From positions 1 to 58,641 of the forward strand of contig JAKJEI010000003.1 in assembly GCA_022705505.1 (NCBI GenBank): DNA of 58,641 bases. Reading direction: 5' to 3'. A program made the position numbers and the translations under genes. This DNA comes from Patescibacteria group bacterium. Its GTDB lineage: Bacteria; Patescibacteriota; Minisyncoccia; Phycocordibacterales; XYD1-FULL-46-19. This document shows, piece by piece, positions 1 to 7,893 of the stretch (positions within the stretch are counted from its first letter, which is position 1; each line of letters opens with the position of its first letter). The notes under the pieces are model-generated. The model searched no databases, was not told the origin of the DNA, and saw only the letters and a list, made by a program, of their open reading frames with translations.

Positions 1-516
1 GACTTGGTGGAGAGGGTGGAGATTTTTGATGGCCGCAAAATCCGCCGACTCGGAAAATCTGATTGCCGTTTTGGCTACCGCGACAGTGTTTTCAAAAAAA
101 GAAATTGGTTAGTTTTACGGGTTTGCCTTGAATTAAAAAAGGGCGACAAACTGGCCCTACATAAAGTAGCGCGCAATTTAATTATCGTTCGTGACAATAA
201 ATATAATGGCCTCTTGTGCGCCGGCAGTTTTTTTAAAAATGTGCCTCTGTCGCGTATTTCCAAAACTAGCCTGAAAAAGATTGACCCAACTAAAATTTTT
301 AATAAAAAAGTTTCAGTCGGGTATTTGATAGAAGCTTCCGGCGGCAAAGGGCTTTCGGCTGGCAAGGTGGCGGTGGCTGATTTTCATGCTAACTTTTTGA
401 TTAATCGCGGCGGCGGCGCGACGCGTGACTTAAAAAAATTGGCCGAAAAAATCAAGCGCTTGGTCAAACAAAAATTTGGCATAGCTTTAGAAGAAGAAGT
501 CCGGCTTTTGAGCTAA
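1..516 (+). CDS. murB: UDP-N-acetylenolpyruvoylglucosamine reductase, C-terminal part (cut by window edge)
   Basis: MurB reduces UDP-GlcNAc-enolpyruvate to UDP-MurNAc with NADPH and FAD, a cytosolic step of peptidoglycan synthesis. The frame is open to base 1, so the FAD-binding N-terminus lies upstream and the TTG at position 4 is not a credible start. The roughly 171 visible codons match the MurB C-terminal domain: a VGYLIEASGGKGLSAGK block, then HANFLINRGGGATRDL, a basic amphipathic helix, and a final EEEVRLL that resembles the family's closing L-E-x-E-V-R. The next gene begins 69 bases on and has its own TATAAT (543-548), so the two need not be cotranscribed. Confidence 0.85.
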   Translation, partial: DLVERVEIFDGRKIRRLGKSDCRFGYRDSVFKKRNWLVLRVCLELKKGDKLALHKVARNLIIVRDNKYNGLLCAGSFFKNVPLSRISKTSLKKIDPTKIFNKKVSVGYLIEASGGKGLSAGKVAVADFHANFLINRGGGATRDLKKLAEKIKRLVKQKFGIALEEEVRLLS

Positions 517-585
517 GGCTTTTTATGAAATCTTTTTTGTTTTATAATAAACAAAGTTGATTTTTATTAATTTAATTGGTGATTT

Positions 586-1500
586 ATGAAAAAAATAATC
601 TTTTCAATCCTGGCTGTTTTAGGAGCCTTGGTTCTGGTGGCCGTCGTCGGTTGTTTAGTGGTCATAACCTCACTGTCCGGTGCTAGAGTGGCGGTAACTT
701 CTTTTCAGAATAGTGAGGCTGTCTTATCGCCTGATTCAGCTGATTACTACCAAGAGGCAGACACAAAATCGGCCACGACAGAAGTCTTGCCTCAGAGGAA
801 AGTTTCTCGCAACGGTTCAATGTCGGTAATTGTGGAAAAGGCAGAGGAGGCGGTTGAAACTATAACCAATATCGCGGAACAAGCGGGTGGATTTGTTTCG
901 GTGGCTAGGATCTATGAAATTGCCAGCGACATAAAATCTGGCCATATCACCATCAAGGTCCCATCTGACAAATTTGATGAGACGATTGATAAAATAAAAG
1001 ATGCAACGGTTAAAGTGGAGAGAGAAGAGGTCAGCACCCAAGACGTAACCGACCAATACGTTGATTTGGAAACAAGGTTAAGGAACTACAATGCTACTGA
1101 AGATAAATACCTTGAAGTTTTAAAGAAAGCGCAAACGGTAAATGAAATCCTTAATGTTCAACGAGAGCTTTCGCAAATTCGAAACAATATAGAAAGAATT
1201 GAGGGACAAATAAAATACATGGACAGACAGGTTGAGATGTCCACAATCTCCGTTTCATTGACGTCGGAGGCGGACATTGAAGTGTTTGGCGTTCGTTGGC
1301 GGCCATTAACGCAAATAAAACAATCTTTGCGCACTTTGGTGAAAGGTTCGGTAAAATATGTCAATCTTATGATTGCGTTTATTGCTTTGTTGCCATTGAT
1401 TGTTCTATGGTTGATAACGATTGCTATTGTTTTGTTGATAATTTGGAAAGTAGGCAGGTGGGCAAAGAATCGCTTTTTCCCACGAAAAATTGGGCAATAA
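586..1500 (+). CDS. DUF4349 family membrane-anchored protein
   Basis: The 304-residue product starts with a signal-anchor helix (about residues 4-30). An extracytoplasmic region follows with the DUF4349 pattern: VSRNGSMSVIVEKAEEAV, a GHITIKVPSDKFDE strand, then a long amphipathic region (about 150-215, VDLETRLRNYNATEDKYLEVLKKA onwards) predicted to be a coiled coil. A second hydrophobic helix (about 260-288) and a basic tail close the protein, so both ends probably face the cytoplasm. DUF4349 proteins have no settled biochemical role. A TATAAT lies at 543-548 and an intrinsic terminator follows at 1513-1545, making this a single-gene unit. The family assignment rests on the domain pattern. 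Confidence 0.8.
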   Translation: MKKIIFSILAVLGALVLVAVVGCLVVITSLSGARVAVTSFQNSEAVLSPDSADYYQEADTKSATTEVLPQRKVSRNGSMSVIVEKAEEAVETITNIAEQAGGFVSVARIYEIASDIKSGHITIKVPSDKFDETIDKIKDATVKVEREEVSTQDVTDQYVDLETRLRNYNATEDKYLEVLKKAQTVNEILNVQRELSQIRNNIERIEGQIKYMDRQVEMSTISVSLTSEADIEVFGVRWRPLTQIKQSLRTLVKGSVKYVNLMIAFIALLPLIVLWLITIAIVLLIIWKVGRWAKNRFFPRKIGQ

Positions 1501-1512
1501 AAAAGTTGAATA

Positions 1513-1545
1513 AAAAACCGGCCTGACGTCGTTGGGCCGGTTTTT
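1513..1545 (+). terminator. Intrinsic terminator after the DUF4349 gene
   Basis: AAAACCGGCC and GGCCGGTTTT form a stem around an 11-base loop, and the T-run completes a Rho-independent terminator 13 bases after the stop codon. Confidence 0.8.
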
Positions 1546-1566
1546 GCTTGCCTTAGCTTGCCGATT

Positions 1567-1594
1567 TTGAGTTTTTGCCGTTTTTGCGTATAAT
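1567..1594 (+). promoter_or_regulatory. gatB promoter, predicted leaderless
   Basis: TTGAGT (1567-1572), a 16-base spacer and TATAAT (1589-1594). The gatB ATG is at 1605, so transcription should start within a few bases of the start codon. Confidence 0.6.
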
Positions 1595-1604
1595 TGACTA
1601 ATCT

Positions 1605-3035
1605 ATGAGTGAAATAAAATATAAACCAACCATTGGCTTGGAGGTTCATGTCGAATTAAACACCAAGACCAAGATGTTTTGTCGGTGCCTTAACAACCCG
1701 GATGAGCGACAGCCGAACGTTAATATTTGTCCGGTTTGTACCGCCCAACCGGGTGCTTTGCCGGTCATTAATAAGGACGCGATTTGGCATATTTTGCGAG
1801 TCGGCGTGGCCTTGGATGGACGTTTGGCCGACTTTACCGAGTTTGACCGTAAGAACTATTTTTATCCTGATATCCCCAAAGGCTACCAGATTAGCCAGGA
1901 CAAATATCCATTAGTGTCAGGGGGCAGTTTGAGAGGCGTCGCTATCACGCGAGTTCACTTGGAAGAAGATACTGCCAAATCTTTTCACGATGTCAAAACT
2001 GGCGAGAGTTTGGTGGACTTCAATCGTTCCAGCTTGCCTCTAATGGAGTTGGTGACCGAGCCGGTGATTAATGACGGTCCAACTGCCTCGGCTTTTGCCA
2101 AAGAACTTCAGCTTTTATTGCGTTATTTGGGCGCTTCGGAGGCCAATATGGAAAAGGGTCAGATGCGGATTGAAGCCAACGTTTCGGTCGCGCCGGAAGG
2201 CGATAAGTTGGGGACCAAAGTGGAGATTAAAAATCTCAATTCTTTTCGGACGGTAGAGAAGGCGATAGATGAAGAAATTAAGCGTCAGACTGGCGTGTTG
2301 GAAGCTGGAGGACGGGTGGTTCAGGAAACCCGTGGTTGGGACGAAAACAAACAAACCACTTTTTCTCAGCGCTTGAAAGAGTCCTCGCATGACTATCGCT
2401 ATTTTCCCGACCCGGATTTGCCGAAATTATTTATCAGCGAGATTCCGGAGTTCCGTAATGTTGTTGAATCTTTACCCGAATTGCCTTGGCAACGCCGTCG
2501 TCGTTATGCGGAACTTTTTGGTCTGAAAACTGAAGATGTAGAGGTTTTTGTGCAAGACCGCAGTTTGGCCGGCTTTTTTGACGAGCTGACTGAAGGTTTG
2601 GATCATGCTTTGGACGAAACCAAAGAATATCTCAAGGTGGCCGCCAACTATATTACCTCCGATATTTTGGGCTTGGCCGCATTGGCCGGCGAATTGCGTT
2701 TGCCGCCGGTGGGAGATTACGCCGAACTGCTCAAAATGATTATGGGGGGTGAAGTGTCATCACGAGGCGCCAAAGATATTTTGACGATAATAATTAAAGA
2801 AGGTGGCCAGCCTCGCCAAATTGCCAAAGAACGAGGGCTGTTTCAGGTGAGCGATGAAGATGCGATGGGTGCGATTGTGGACAAAGTGATTGTTGATAAC
2901 AAAAATGTTTTTGAAGAATACAAGGCCGGCAAAGAAAAAGCGTTGCAGTTTCTGGTTGGCCAAGCAATGAAGGAAAGCAAGGGTTCGGCTAACCCGGGCT
3001 TACTTAAAAAATTGTTTGAACAAAAGAAAGGATAG
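1605..3035 (+). CDS. gatB: Aspartyl/glutamyl-tRNA(Asn/Gln) amidotransferase subunit B
   Basis: GatB is the kinase and tRNA-binding subunit of GatCAB, which converts misacylated Glu-tRNA(Gln) or Asp-tRNA(Asn) to the amide form. The 476-residue length is normal. The N-terminus has the family's IGLEVHVELNTKTKMFC. A Cys pair CRC...CPVC fits the zinc site, YFYPDIPKGYQISQ and FNRSSLPLMELVTEP are signature blocks, and the C-terminal YqeY-like helical domain ends in GSANPGLLKKLFEQK. No gatA or gatC lies nearby, so the complex is encoded at more than one locus. The ATG at 1605 is supported by the promoter just upstream. Confidence 0.97.
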   Translation: MSEIKYKPTIGLEVHVELNTKTKMFCRCLNNPDERQPNVNICPVCTAQPGALPVINKDAIWHILRVGVALDGRLADFTEFDRKNYFYPDIPKGYQISQDKYPLVSGGSLRGVAITRVHLEEDTAKSFHDVKTGESLVDFNRSSLPLMELVTEPVINDGPTASAFAKELQLLLRYLGASEANMEKGQMRIEANVSVAPEGDKLGTKVEIKNLNSFRTVEKAIDEEIKRQTGVLEAGGRVVQETRGWDENKQTTFSQRLKESSHDYRYFPDPDLPKLFISEIPEFRNVVESLPELPWQRRRRYAELFGLKTEDVEVFVQDRSLAGFFDELTEGLDHALDETKEYLKVAANYITSDILGLAALAGELRLPPVGDYAELLKMIMGGEVSSRGAKDILTIIIKEGGQPRQIAKERGLFQVSDEDAMGAIVDKVIVDNKNVFEEYKAGKEKALQFLVGQAMKESKGSANPGLLKKLFEQKKG

Positions 3036-3167
3036 ATAACATAGAATGAAGGTGAGCGATTGCTGATAAAATTAATCCTAATTAAAATCTGAGAAAAATA
3101 AAAGAAAAGATTAACAGCTAAATTCTATCGTTATTATGGATAAAAAATTTTCTTGGCTGGGGTGTCT

Positions 3168-3281
3168 ATGTTTTTGTACTTGCTGTTTTTTGCTTTAAAC
3201 ATTGCCTTTATAACAAGCAAGCCTAGAGCCAAAGAAATAAACAAAAACTCAGCCTCCACCTCGGCTGTTGTTAATCGTTAG
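3168..3281 (+). pseudogene. Small hydrophobic ORF, possibly frameshifted
   Basis: The 361-base gap between gatB and gap holds one candidate: 37 codons starting MFLYLLFFALNIAFITSKP, a single hydrophobic helix followed by a polar Ser/Thr-rich tail. A second ATG at 3136 opens in another frame (MDKKFSWLGC) and runs into a stop at 3198. One extra G in the GGGG run at about 3159-3162 would join the two into a 48-residue membrane or signal-anchor peptide. This could be a decayed gene, a sequencing error in the homopolymer, or chance. No other gene is recognisable in the gap. Confidence 0.25.
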
Positions 3282-3397
3282 AATCAGTAAAATAAACTTT
3301 GGCCTGAAGCGTTGGTCGGATATTTTTTCAAGGTGGATGTTTTTCTTGATTTTTTTTGTTAAAATTAAACTATTAACAAAAAATAATTTTTAAAATT

Positions 3398-4411
3398 ATG
3401 GTAAAAGTGGCAATCAATGGCTTGGGCCGCATTGGCCGGGCGTTTTTTAAGCTAGCGGTCAAGAATCCGGAAATAAATTTGGTCGCGGTTAACGACTTGG
3501 GCGATCCGGCCAATCTGGCCTATCTTTTAAAGTATGATAGCGCTTATGGTCAGTTTGATGGTGAAATCAAGTTTGAAGACGGCAAACTGATGACTGCCGG
3601 CAAATCGGCGCGTTTCTTTCAAGAAAAAGAACCAACTAACTTGCCCTGGGCTGAATTAGGGGTGGATGTCGTTTTGGAATCAACCGGCGTGTTTGAGGCC
3701 TATGGCAAATCAAAGGCACATTTGGACGCCGGCGCACGCAAGGTGGTGATTTCGGCGCCCGTTAAAGATGAACCGGCACCTGGTATTCCCGGAGGGACTT
3801 TTCTGATTGGTATCAACGATGACAAAATTGCCGACCAGGTAATTACCTCTAATGGCTCCTGCACAACTAATTGCGCGGCACCGGTGATTAAAATTCTTGA
3901 TGAGGCGATTGGGGTAGAAAAAGCCCTGCTTAACACAACCCATGGATATACCGCGACTCAAAAATTGGTAGATGTGGCCGATGCTAAAGACTGGCGGCGT
4001 GGTCGGGCGGGCGCGATTAACCTAATCCCGTCTACAACCGGCGCAGCGATTGCGGTTGGCCAAGTAATTCCTGAAATGGCCGGCAAGTTTGATGGGGTGG
4101 CAGTGCGAGTGCCAGTTATTACTGGTTCAATGATTGATGTAACATTTGTTGCTAAAAAGAACACAACCGTGGCGGAAGTAAACGCGGCGTTTGAAAAAGC
4201 GGCCAACAACCCGCGTTGGCAAAAAACTTTTACGGTGACCAAAGAACCGATTGTGTCCTCTGATATTTTGGGTAGTAAGTATGCTTCCATTGCCGACTTG
4301 AGTTGGACGAAGGTGGTTGGTGGAAACTTGGTCAAAGTGATGGCTTGGTATGACAATGAAATGGGATATGCCCATACGCTGGTGGAACATGTGTTGAAAG
4401 CCGGAAGATAG
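3398..4411 (+). CDS. gap: Glyceraldehyde-3-phosphate dehydrogenase
   Basis: The enzyme oxidises and phosphorylates glyceraldehyde-3-phosphate to 1,3-bisphosphoglycerate with NAD(P). Its 337 residues are the normal type I length. The Rossmann motif INGLGRIGR is at residues 5-13 and VNDLGD marks the end of the second strand. The catalytic cysteine sits in SNGSCTTNCAAP, THGYTATQKLVD is the usual active-site block, and WYDNEMGYAHTLVEHV closes the protein. It precedes rpiB, rpe and transketolase, a central-carbon run. An AT-rich stretch of about 35 bases lies directly before the ATG and no Shine-Dalgarno is visible. Confidence 0.97.
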   Translation: MVKVAINGLGRIGRAFFKLAVKNPEINLVAVNDLGDPANLAYLLKYDSAYGQFDGEIKFEDGKLMTAGKSARFFQEKEPTNLPWAELGVDVVLESTGVFEAYGKSKAHLDAGARKVVISAPVKDEPAPGIPGGTFLIGINDDKIADQVITSNGSCTTNCAAPVIKILDEAIGVEKALLNTTHGYTATQKLVDVADAKDWRRGRAGAINLIPSTTGAAIAVGQVIPEMAGKFDGVAVRVPVITGSMIDVTFVAKKNTTVAEVNAAFEKAANNPRWQKTFTVTKEPIVSSDILGSKYASIADLSWTKVVGGNLVKVMAWYDNEMGYAHTLVEHVLKAGR

Positions 4412-4518
4412 AGAATCAGGATAAATGTTAAAAGTCAGAAATTTAAGTAAAAAGTAGATAAGTTGGATAAAAGATAATACATCTACTAAATGGTTTTTGG
4501 CGGTGGACTTTTTAACTT

Positions 4519-4548
4519 TTGACTTTTGACTTTGGTATAGGTTATCAT
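4519..4548 (+). promoter_or_regulatory. rpiB promoter, predicted leaderless
   Basis: TTGACT (4519-4524), an 18-base spacer and TATCAT (4543-4548), six bases before the rpiB ATG at 4555. Confidence 0.5.
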
Positions 4549-4554
4549 TAATTT

Positions 4555-5025
4555 ATGAAAATATATCTCGCGGCGGATCACGCCGGTTTTGCCTTAAAAG
4601 AGCAGATAAAAAATCATCTGAAGGAACGTGGGTTGGTAGTGGAAGACCAGGGTGCTTATGCTTTAGAGCCCGAAGATGATTACACCGATTACGTCAAAAT
4701 TGTCGCCAAGTTAGTGCAGGGCAAATCGGGTAGCCGAGGAATTATTTTGGGTGGGTCCGGTCAAGGGGAAGCCATTTGCGCCAATCGTTTTGCTGGCGTG
4801 CGCGCGGCCGTTTATTATGGGGGCAGCCCGGATATCGTGGAACTGTCTCGCGCTCACAATGATGCCAATATTTTGTCGCTTGGCGCTCGTTTTGTTTCAC
4901 CCGGCGAGGCAATCCAAGCGGTTGATTTGTGGTTGAGCACAGACTTTTCAGGCGAAGAACGGCACCTCAGACGAATAAATGGAATTGATGATATGGACAA
5001 TGTCGGTGGGGCGTTAAAATATTAA
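4555..5025 (+). CDS. rpiB: Ribose-5-phosphate isomerase B
   Basis: RpiB interconverts ribose-5-phosphate and ribulose-5-phosphate. The 156 residues carry the family marks: AADHAGF at the N-terminus, GGSGQGEAICANR, the FAGVRAAVYYG strand and SRAHNDANILSLGAR. The position of the E. coli catalytic Cys is occupied by glycine in LGGSG, while a Glu follows in GQGE. The mycobacterial enzymes have the same GGSGxGE pattern and use that Glu as the base, so the protein is probably active through it. rpe follows 102 bases on. A sugar-phosphate isomerase with another substrate in the same RpiB/LacAB family cannot be excluded. Confidence 0.93.
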   Translation: MKIYLAADHAGFALKEQIKNHLKERGLVVEDQGAYALEPEDDYTDYVKIVAKLVQGKSGSRGIILGGSGQGEAICANRFAGVRAAVYYGGSPDIVELSRAHNDANILSLGARFVSPGEAIQAVDLWLSTDFSGEERHLRRINGIDDMDNVGGALKY

Positions 5026-5127
5026 GCGTGGCTTAAACATGCGAATGTCTATAAATGAAACTAATTTAAAAGAAATTGAGTTATCCTATCAGTATTATTT
5101 GCCTGAATTTGCAAATTGGCATCGCCT

Positions 5128-5754
5128 ATGAATATTATTCCCTCAATCATTGCTTCAGATTTTGCCGAGGTCAAAGAAAAATTAGCCAAGTTGGAAGGCT
5201 TAGTAGAATGGGTTGAGCTTGACGTGATGGACGGTGTTTTTGTGCCGAATGTTAGCTGGCAAGCTGAAGAAGATTTGCGCGAAATTGACGGGCAAATAAA
5301 ATTATCAGCACACTTAATGATGGGAAACCCGGAGACGGTGGTGGAAGATTGGCAAACCTTGGTGGACAGAATAATTATCCACGTTGAATCAACCGACCAG
5401 CTGGATTCTCTATTGAGCCGTTTTGACAACGGACTTAACCCGTGCGAAATTGGCCTGGCTTTGGAGTTAGAAACATCTTTGGAAAAAGTCAAACCATATC
5501 TAAACAAAGTTAAGATTTTTCAGTTGATGAGTATTGCCAATATTGGTTATCAGGGTGAAAAGTTTGACGCTCGGGTTTTGCCTAAAATAAAAGAGCTGCG
5601 GGAATTGGCATCTGATGCTAAAATAATTGTTGATGGAGGCATTAAGCCGGAGATGGTGGCAGAATTGTCTGAAGCGGGGGTTGATGCCTTGGTAGTTGGT
5701 TCATATATTTGGCGGAGCAAAAACATTGAAGAAGCGCTAAGAACATTAAGTTAA
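5128..5754 (+). CDS. rpe: Ribulose-phosphate 3-epimerase
   Basis: Rpe interconverts ribulose-5-phosphate and xylulose-5-phosphate in the non-oxidative pentose phosphate pathway. The TIM-barrel family marks are present: IIPSIIASDFAE at the start, ELDVMDGVFVPN (metal-binding Asp), SAHLMMGNPE, and the phosphate-binding IIVDGGIKPEM and ALVVGSYIW. I start at the ATG at 5128 (208 residues) and not at the TTG at 5116, because NIIPSIIASD is the usual beginning of the family. It sits between rpiB and the transketolase N-terminal gene. Sequence divergence from the model enzymes is noticeable, but the motifs are complete. Confidence 0.9.
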   Translation: MNIIPSIIASDFAEVKEKLAKLEGLVEWVELDVMDGVFVPNVSWQAEEDLREIDGQIKLSAHLMMGNPETVVEDWQTLVDRIIIHVESTDQLDSLLSRFDNGLNPCEIGLALELETSLEKVKPYLNKVKIFQLMSIANIGYQGEKFDARVLPKIKELRELASDAKIIVDGGIKPEMVAELSEAGVDALVVGSYIWRSKNIEEALRTLS

Positions 5755-5841
5755 AAGTGAAAAGAGGATAAGCCTAAGAAAAGAAATAACTTATGGGATA
5801 TGATATAAAAACTTTTGTCTTTTAACCTTTGATTTAAATTT

Positions 5842-6675
5842 ATGTTACTGACTGACCAAAAACTTGAATATTTATCGGACCAGGCGCGAGCGGTTAGGCG
5901 CTCGGTGGTTGAGATGTTGGTCACTTCCGGTTCAGGCCACACCGGTGGGCCGCTTGGTTTGGCGGAGATTTTCGCGGCGCTTTATTTTGGTCTTTTGAAC
6001 CATAAGCCTGACAAACCGGATTGGCCGGAACGCGATCGTTTAATTGTCTCCAACGGTCATGCTTGCCCGGCGCTTTATGCGGCGATGGCGCGCGCCGGTT
6101 ATTTTCCTTCAGAAGAACTAAAATCCTTGCGTCGCTATGGGTCCCGTCTCCAGGGGCATCCTGAACGGTTAAAGTTACCAGGTTTGGAAACGAGCTCGGG
6201 CCCACTTGGTGAAGGTTTGGGGCAGGCGCTGGGGATGGTTTTGGCTGACCGTTTAGATAAGGGGCGAGGGTCGCAGAGATTTTTTTATTGTTTGTTATCT
6301 GATGGAGAGTTACAAGAAGGTTCTACGTGGGAGGCGGTTATGCTTGCCGGCAAGGAAGCGCCTCATAATTTGATTGCGATTGTTGACCGTAACCACATCC
6401 AAATTGACGGCGTGACTGAAGAAGTGATGCCGCTCGAGCCTTTGGCGGACAAATGGCGCGCGTTCGGTTGGCAAGTTCAGGAGATTGATGGCCACTCTTT
6501 CCCGGAAATTTTTAACGCGGTTGGTCAGGCCAAGGCGGTTTTTGGCCGACCGTCGGTTATCATTGCTCATACAATCCCTGGCAAGGGCGTGTCGGGGTGG
6601 GAGAGGAAATATGAATGGCACGGCAAAACCCCAAACGCCAAAGAAGCTGAACGAGCGTTAAAAGAAATTGAATAA
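5842..6675 (+). CDS. Transketolase, N-terminal (thiamine diphosphate-binding) subunit
   Basis: This is the pyrophosphate-binding half of a split transketolase, which moves two-carbon units between sugar phosphates. The 277 residues contain SGSGHTGGPLGLAEIFAALYF, the ETSSGPLGEGLGQALGM block, and the thiamine diphosphate motif SDGELQEGSTWEA...IVDRNHIQIDG, where the family GDG is replaced by SDG. The protein stops where the Pyr domain of a full-length enzyme would begin; that half is encoded at 11410-12399. Split transketolases are common in bacteria and archaea but the halves are normally adjacent. Here a three-gene cassette and a glycosyltransferase separate them by about 4.7 kb. Confidence 0.93.
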   Translation: MLLTDQKLEYLSDQARAVRRSVVEMLVTSGSGHTGGPLGLAEIFAALYFGLLNHKPDKPDWPERDRLIVSNGHACPALYAAMARAGYFPSEELKSLRRYGSRLQGHPERLKLPGLETSSGPLGEGLGQALGMVLADRLDKGRGSQRFFYCLLSDGELQEGSTWEAVMLAGKEAPHNLIAIVDRNHIQIDGVTEEVMPLEPLADKWRAFGWQVQEIDGHSFPEIFNAVGQAKAVFGRPSVIIAHTIPGKGVSGWERKYEWHGKTPNAKEAERALKEIE

Positions 6676-6750
6676 AGAAGGGGTAACTTTTTCAGCCATC
6701 AGTTTAAATATTTTTTAAAACAAATTGTTGGGGAAAATTGCCGACATATC

Positions 6751-6779
6751 TTGACATATACGAGTTTTTACATTATTAT
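6751..6779 (+). promoter_or_regulatory. Consensus promoter of the HTH/GHKL cassette
   Basis: A perfect TTGACA (6751-6756), a 17-base spacer and TATTAT (6774-6779). It is the only obvious promoter for the genes at 6848-9582. Unlike most promoters here it gives a leader of about 60 bases with a strong Shine-Dalgarno. Confidence 0.75.
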
Positions 6780-6793
6780 AATGACCGAATTAG

Positions 6794-6812
6794 TTCCTTG
6801 ATAACCAAGGAA
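6794..6812. promoter_or_regulatory. Operator-like palindrome just after the cassette promoter
   Basis: TTCCTTG, a five-base spacer and CAAGGAA make a perfect 7-bp inverted repeat about 15 bases after the -10 box. The position is right for a repressor to block elongation or initiation. The HTH protein encoded at 7128-7862 is the natural candidate to bind it, which is inference. Confidence 0.5.
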
Positions 6813-6847
6813 TAGAACAAGCAACAGCATCAGAAAGGAGGTTTGGA

Positions 6848-7102
6848 ATGACTGGTCAGATAGAAGCAATAGTCGGCAAGATTTGCTCTTCTGAAAAAGG
6901 ATCTTTCGCTGTTTGTCACCAGTGCGGAACAGGCGAAGGTGGTAGCTACCCTCTTCCTTTGGAAGAAAGCATCACTTTCAGCTTGGAAAGTTGGTCGCAA
7001 CATGATTGTCCGCCCGAGGTTGGGCAGGTCGTGCTTTTGGGTGATGTTCGAAAGTTTGCGCGAGGCTGGCGAGCCAAGTTGGCTCGTCCTGTGGTTCTCT
7101 AG
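6848..7102 (+). CDS. Small protein of unknown function, first gene of the HTH/GHKL cassette
   Basis: I do not recognise this 84-residue protein. The start is well supported by AAAGGAGGT (6834-6842), a near-perfect Shine-Dalgarno sequence. The sequence has an early VGKICSSEKGSF segment, a CHQC pair and a Gly-rich turn. It ends PEVGQVVLLGDVRKFARGWRAKLARPV. The alternation and the basic C-terminal strand recall a small OB-fold or cold-shock-like barrel, but the RNP motifs are absent and this is only a suggestion. Its stop is followed by TAGCAATAAGCAAAAGAA, nearly repeated after the next gene. It lies in a probable operon with the HTH and GHKL genes. Confidence 0.65.
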   Translation: MTGQIEAIVGKICSSEKGSFAVCHQCGTGEGGSYPLPLEESITFSLESWSQHDCPPEVGQVVLLGDVRKFARGWRAKLARPVVL

Positions 7103-7127
7103 CAATAAGCAAAAGAAGGAGCTGAAC

Positions 7128-7862
7128 ATGAACCTAATGGAATGTCTGAAGGAATTTGGTGTCCGGGCTTCGGCTAAGGACATTAAACTTCTGGCCGAGT
7201 TCGTCGGGGTTTCTTCTTTGACAGTCAATGGCTGGCTCAGGGATGTTTCTCGTGGTCGTCCGATGGGAGAGAAAGCTCTCAAGGTCGTCCACTTTTTGAA
7301 CCTTCTGGGTTACCATGCTGAAGAATTGGATGGTCTGAAAGGCCCTATCTATGACTTCGGCAAGGCCATAGCCTTTGGGGCGATCTCTTTTGAAGAGGCG
7401 GTCCAAAGGTTGAACTACAAGAAACCATCACATCTTCTCGTGGTTTTGCGAGGTGAAAGTGGTATTTTGAGGGGCAGACAGGAAACCATGAGAAAGTTTT
7501 GTAAATCCTGTGAGACAGAGCTCGAAAGAAACCTCGCGACTTGGCGCGAAAAACTCCAACTTCCATCGAGAGAGGAGGGCAATTCTTGGTCGTCTGATCA
7601 AGAGGGAAAATCATCGACATTGGTTGGAGGTTTGGATAACCAAAAACGTCGCGACGTGATTGAAGGTTTGGCGCGTCTTCTTCAGGCGTGTCTTCCTTTG
7701 GCACAACTGGTAGGCTCGGATGTTTTTAGTGCCAATGACCGGGAGAAGTTGCGAGAATTGGCTGGGCGGGAAACTGTCCATCAAACGTCCGTGGCCTTGA
7801 CCAAACTGGCGGGAGAACGGGCTCGGGAAAGAACACTTGAGCGTGAGCACCGGGTCCTCTAG
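7128..7862 (+). CDS. Helix-turn-helix protein of unknown function, second gene of the cassette
   Basis: The 244-residue product starts with a clear HTH segment (about residues 17-40): KDIKLLAEFVGVSSLTVNGWL, with the G-V-S turn and the T-V-x-x-W recognition helix. The rest is helical and charged, with ERNLATWREKLQLPSRE (about 140-156), a polar low-complexity linker and a C-terminal helical region rich in Arg and Glu. I do not recognise the family beyond the HTH. The start is placed at the ATG at 7128 behind AGAAGGAG; the frame is open upstream to 6939 but that part overlaps the preceding gene. It probably regulates its own operon through the palindrome at 6794-6812, and may serve as the DNA-contacting partner of the GHKL ATPase. 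Both points are inference. Confidence 0.75.
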   Translation: MNLMECLKEFGVRASAKDIKLLAEFVGVSSLTVNGWLRDVSRGRPMGEKALKVVHFLNLLGYHAEELDGLKGPIYDFGKAIAFGAISFEEAVQRLNYKKPSHLLVVLRGESGILRGRQETMRKFCKSCETELERNLATWREKLQLPSREEGNSWSSDQEGKSSTLVGGLDNQKRRDVIEGLARLLQACLPLAQLVGSDVFSANDREKLRELAGRETVHQTSVALTKLAGERARERTLEREHRVL

Positions 7863-7893
7863 CAATAGCAAAAGAACAAGAAAGGAAAGTCAG

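Noticed and set aside
5116-5127. TTG start of rpe
   Set aside because: The four extra codons are not part of the family N-terminus; the ATG at 5128 begins directly at the first strand.
6939-7127. 63-codon upstream extension of the HTH gene
   Set aside because: It overlaps the first cassette gene in another frame. The ATG at 7128 has a good ribosome site and gives a normal HTH N-terminus.
7837-7893. 19-codon upstream extension of the GHKL gene
   Set aside because: It would start inside the HTH gene without a ribosome site; AAGAAAGGAAAG before 7894 decides the start.
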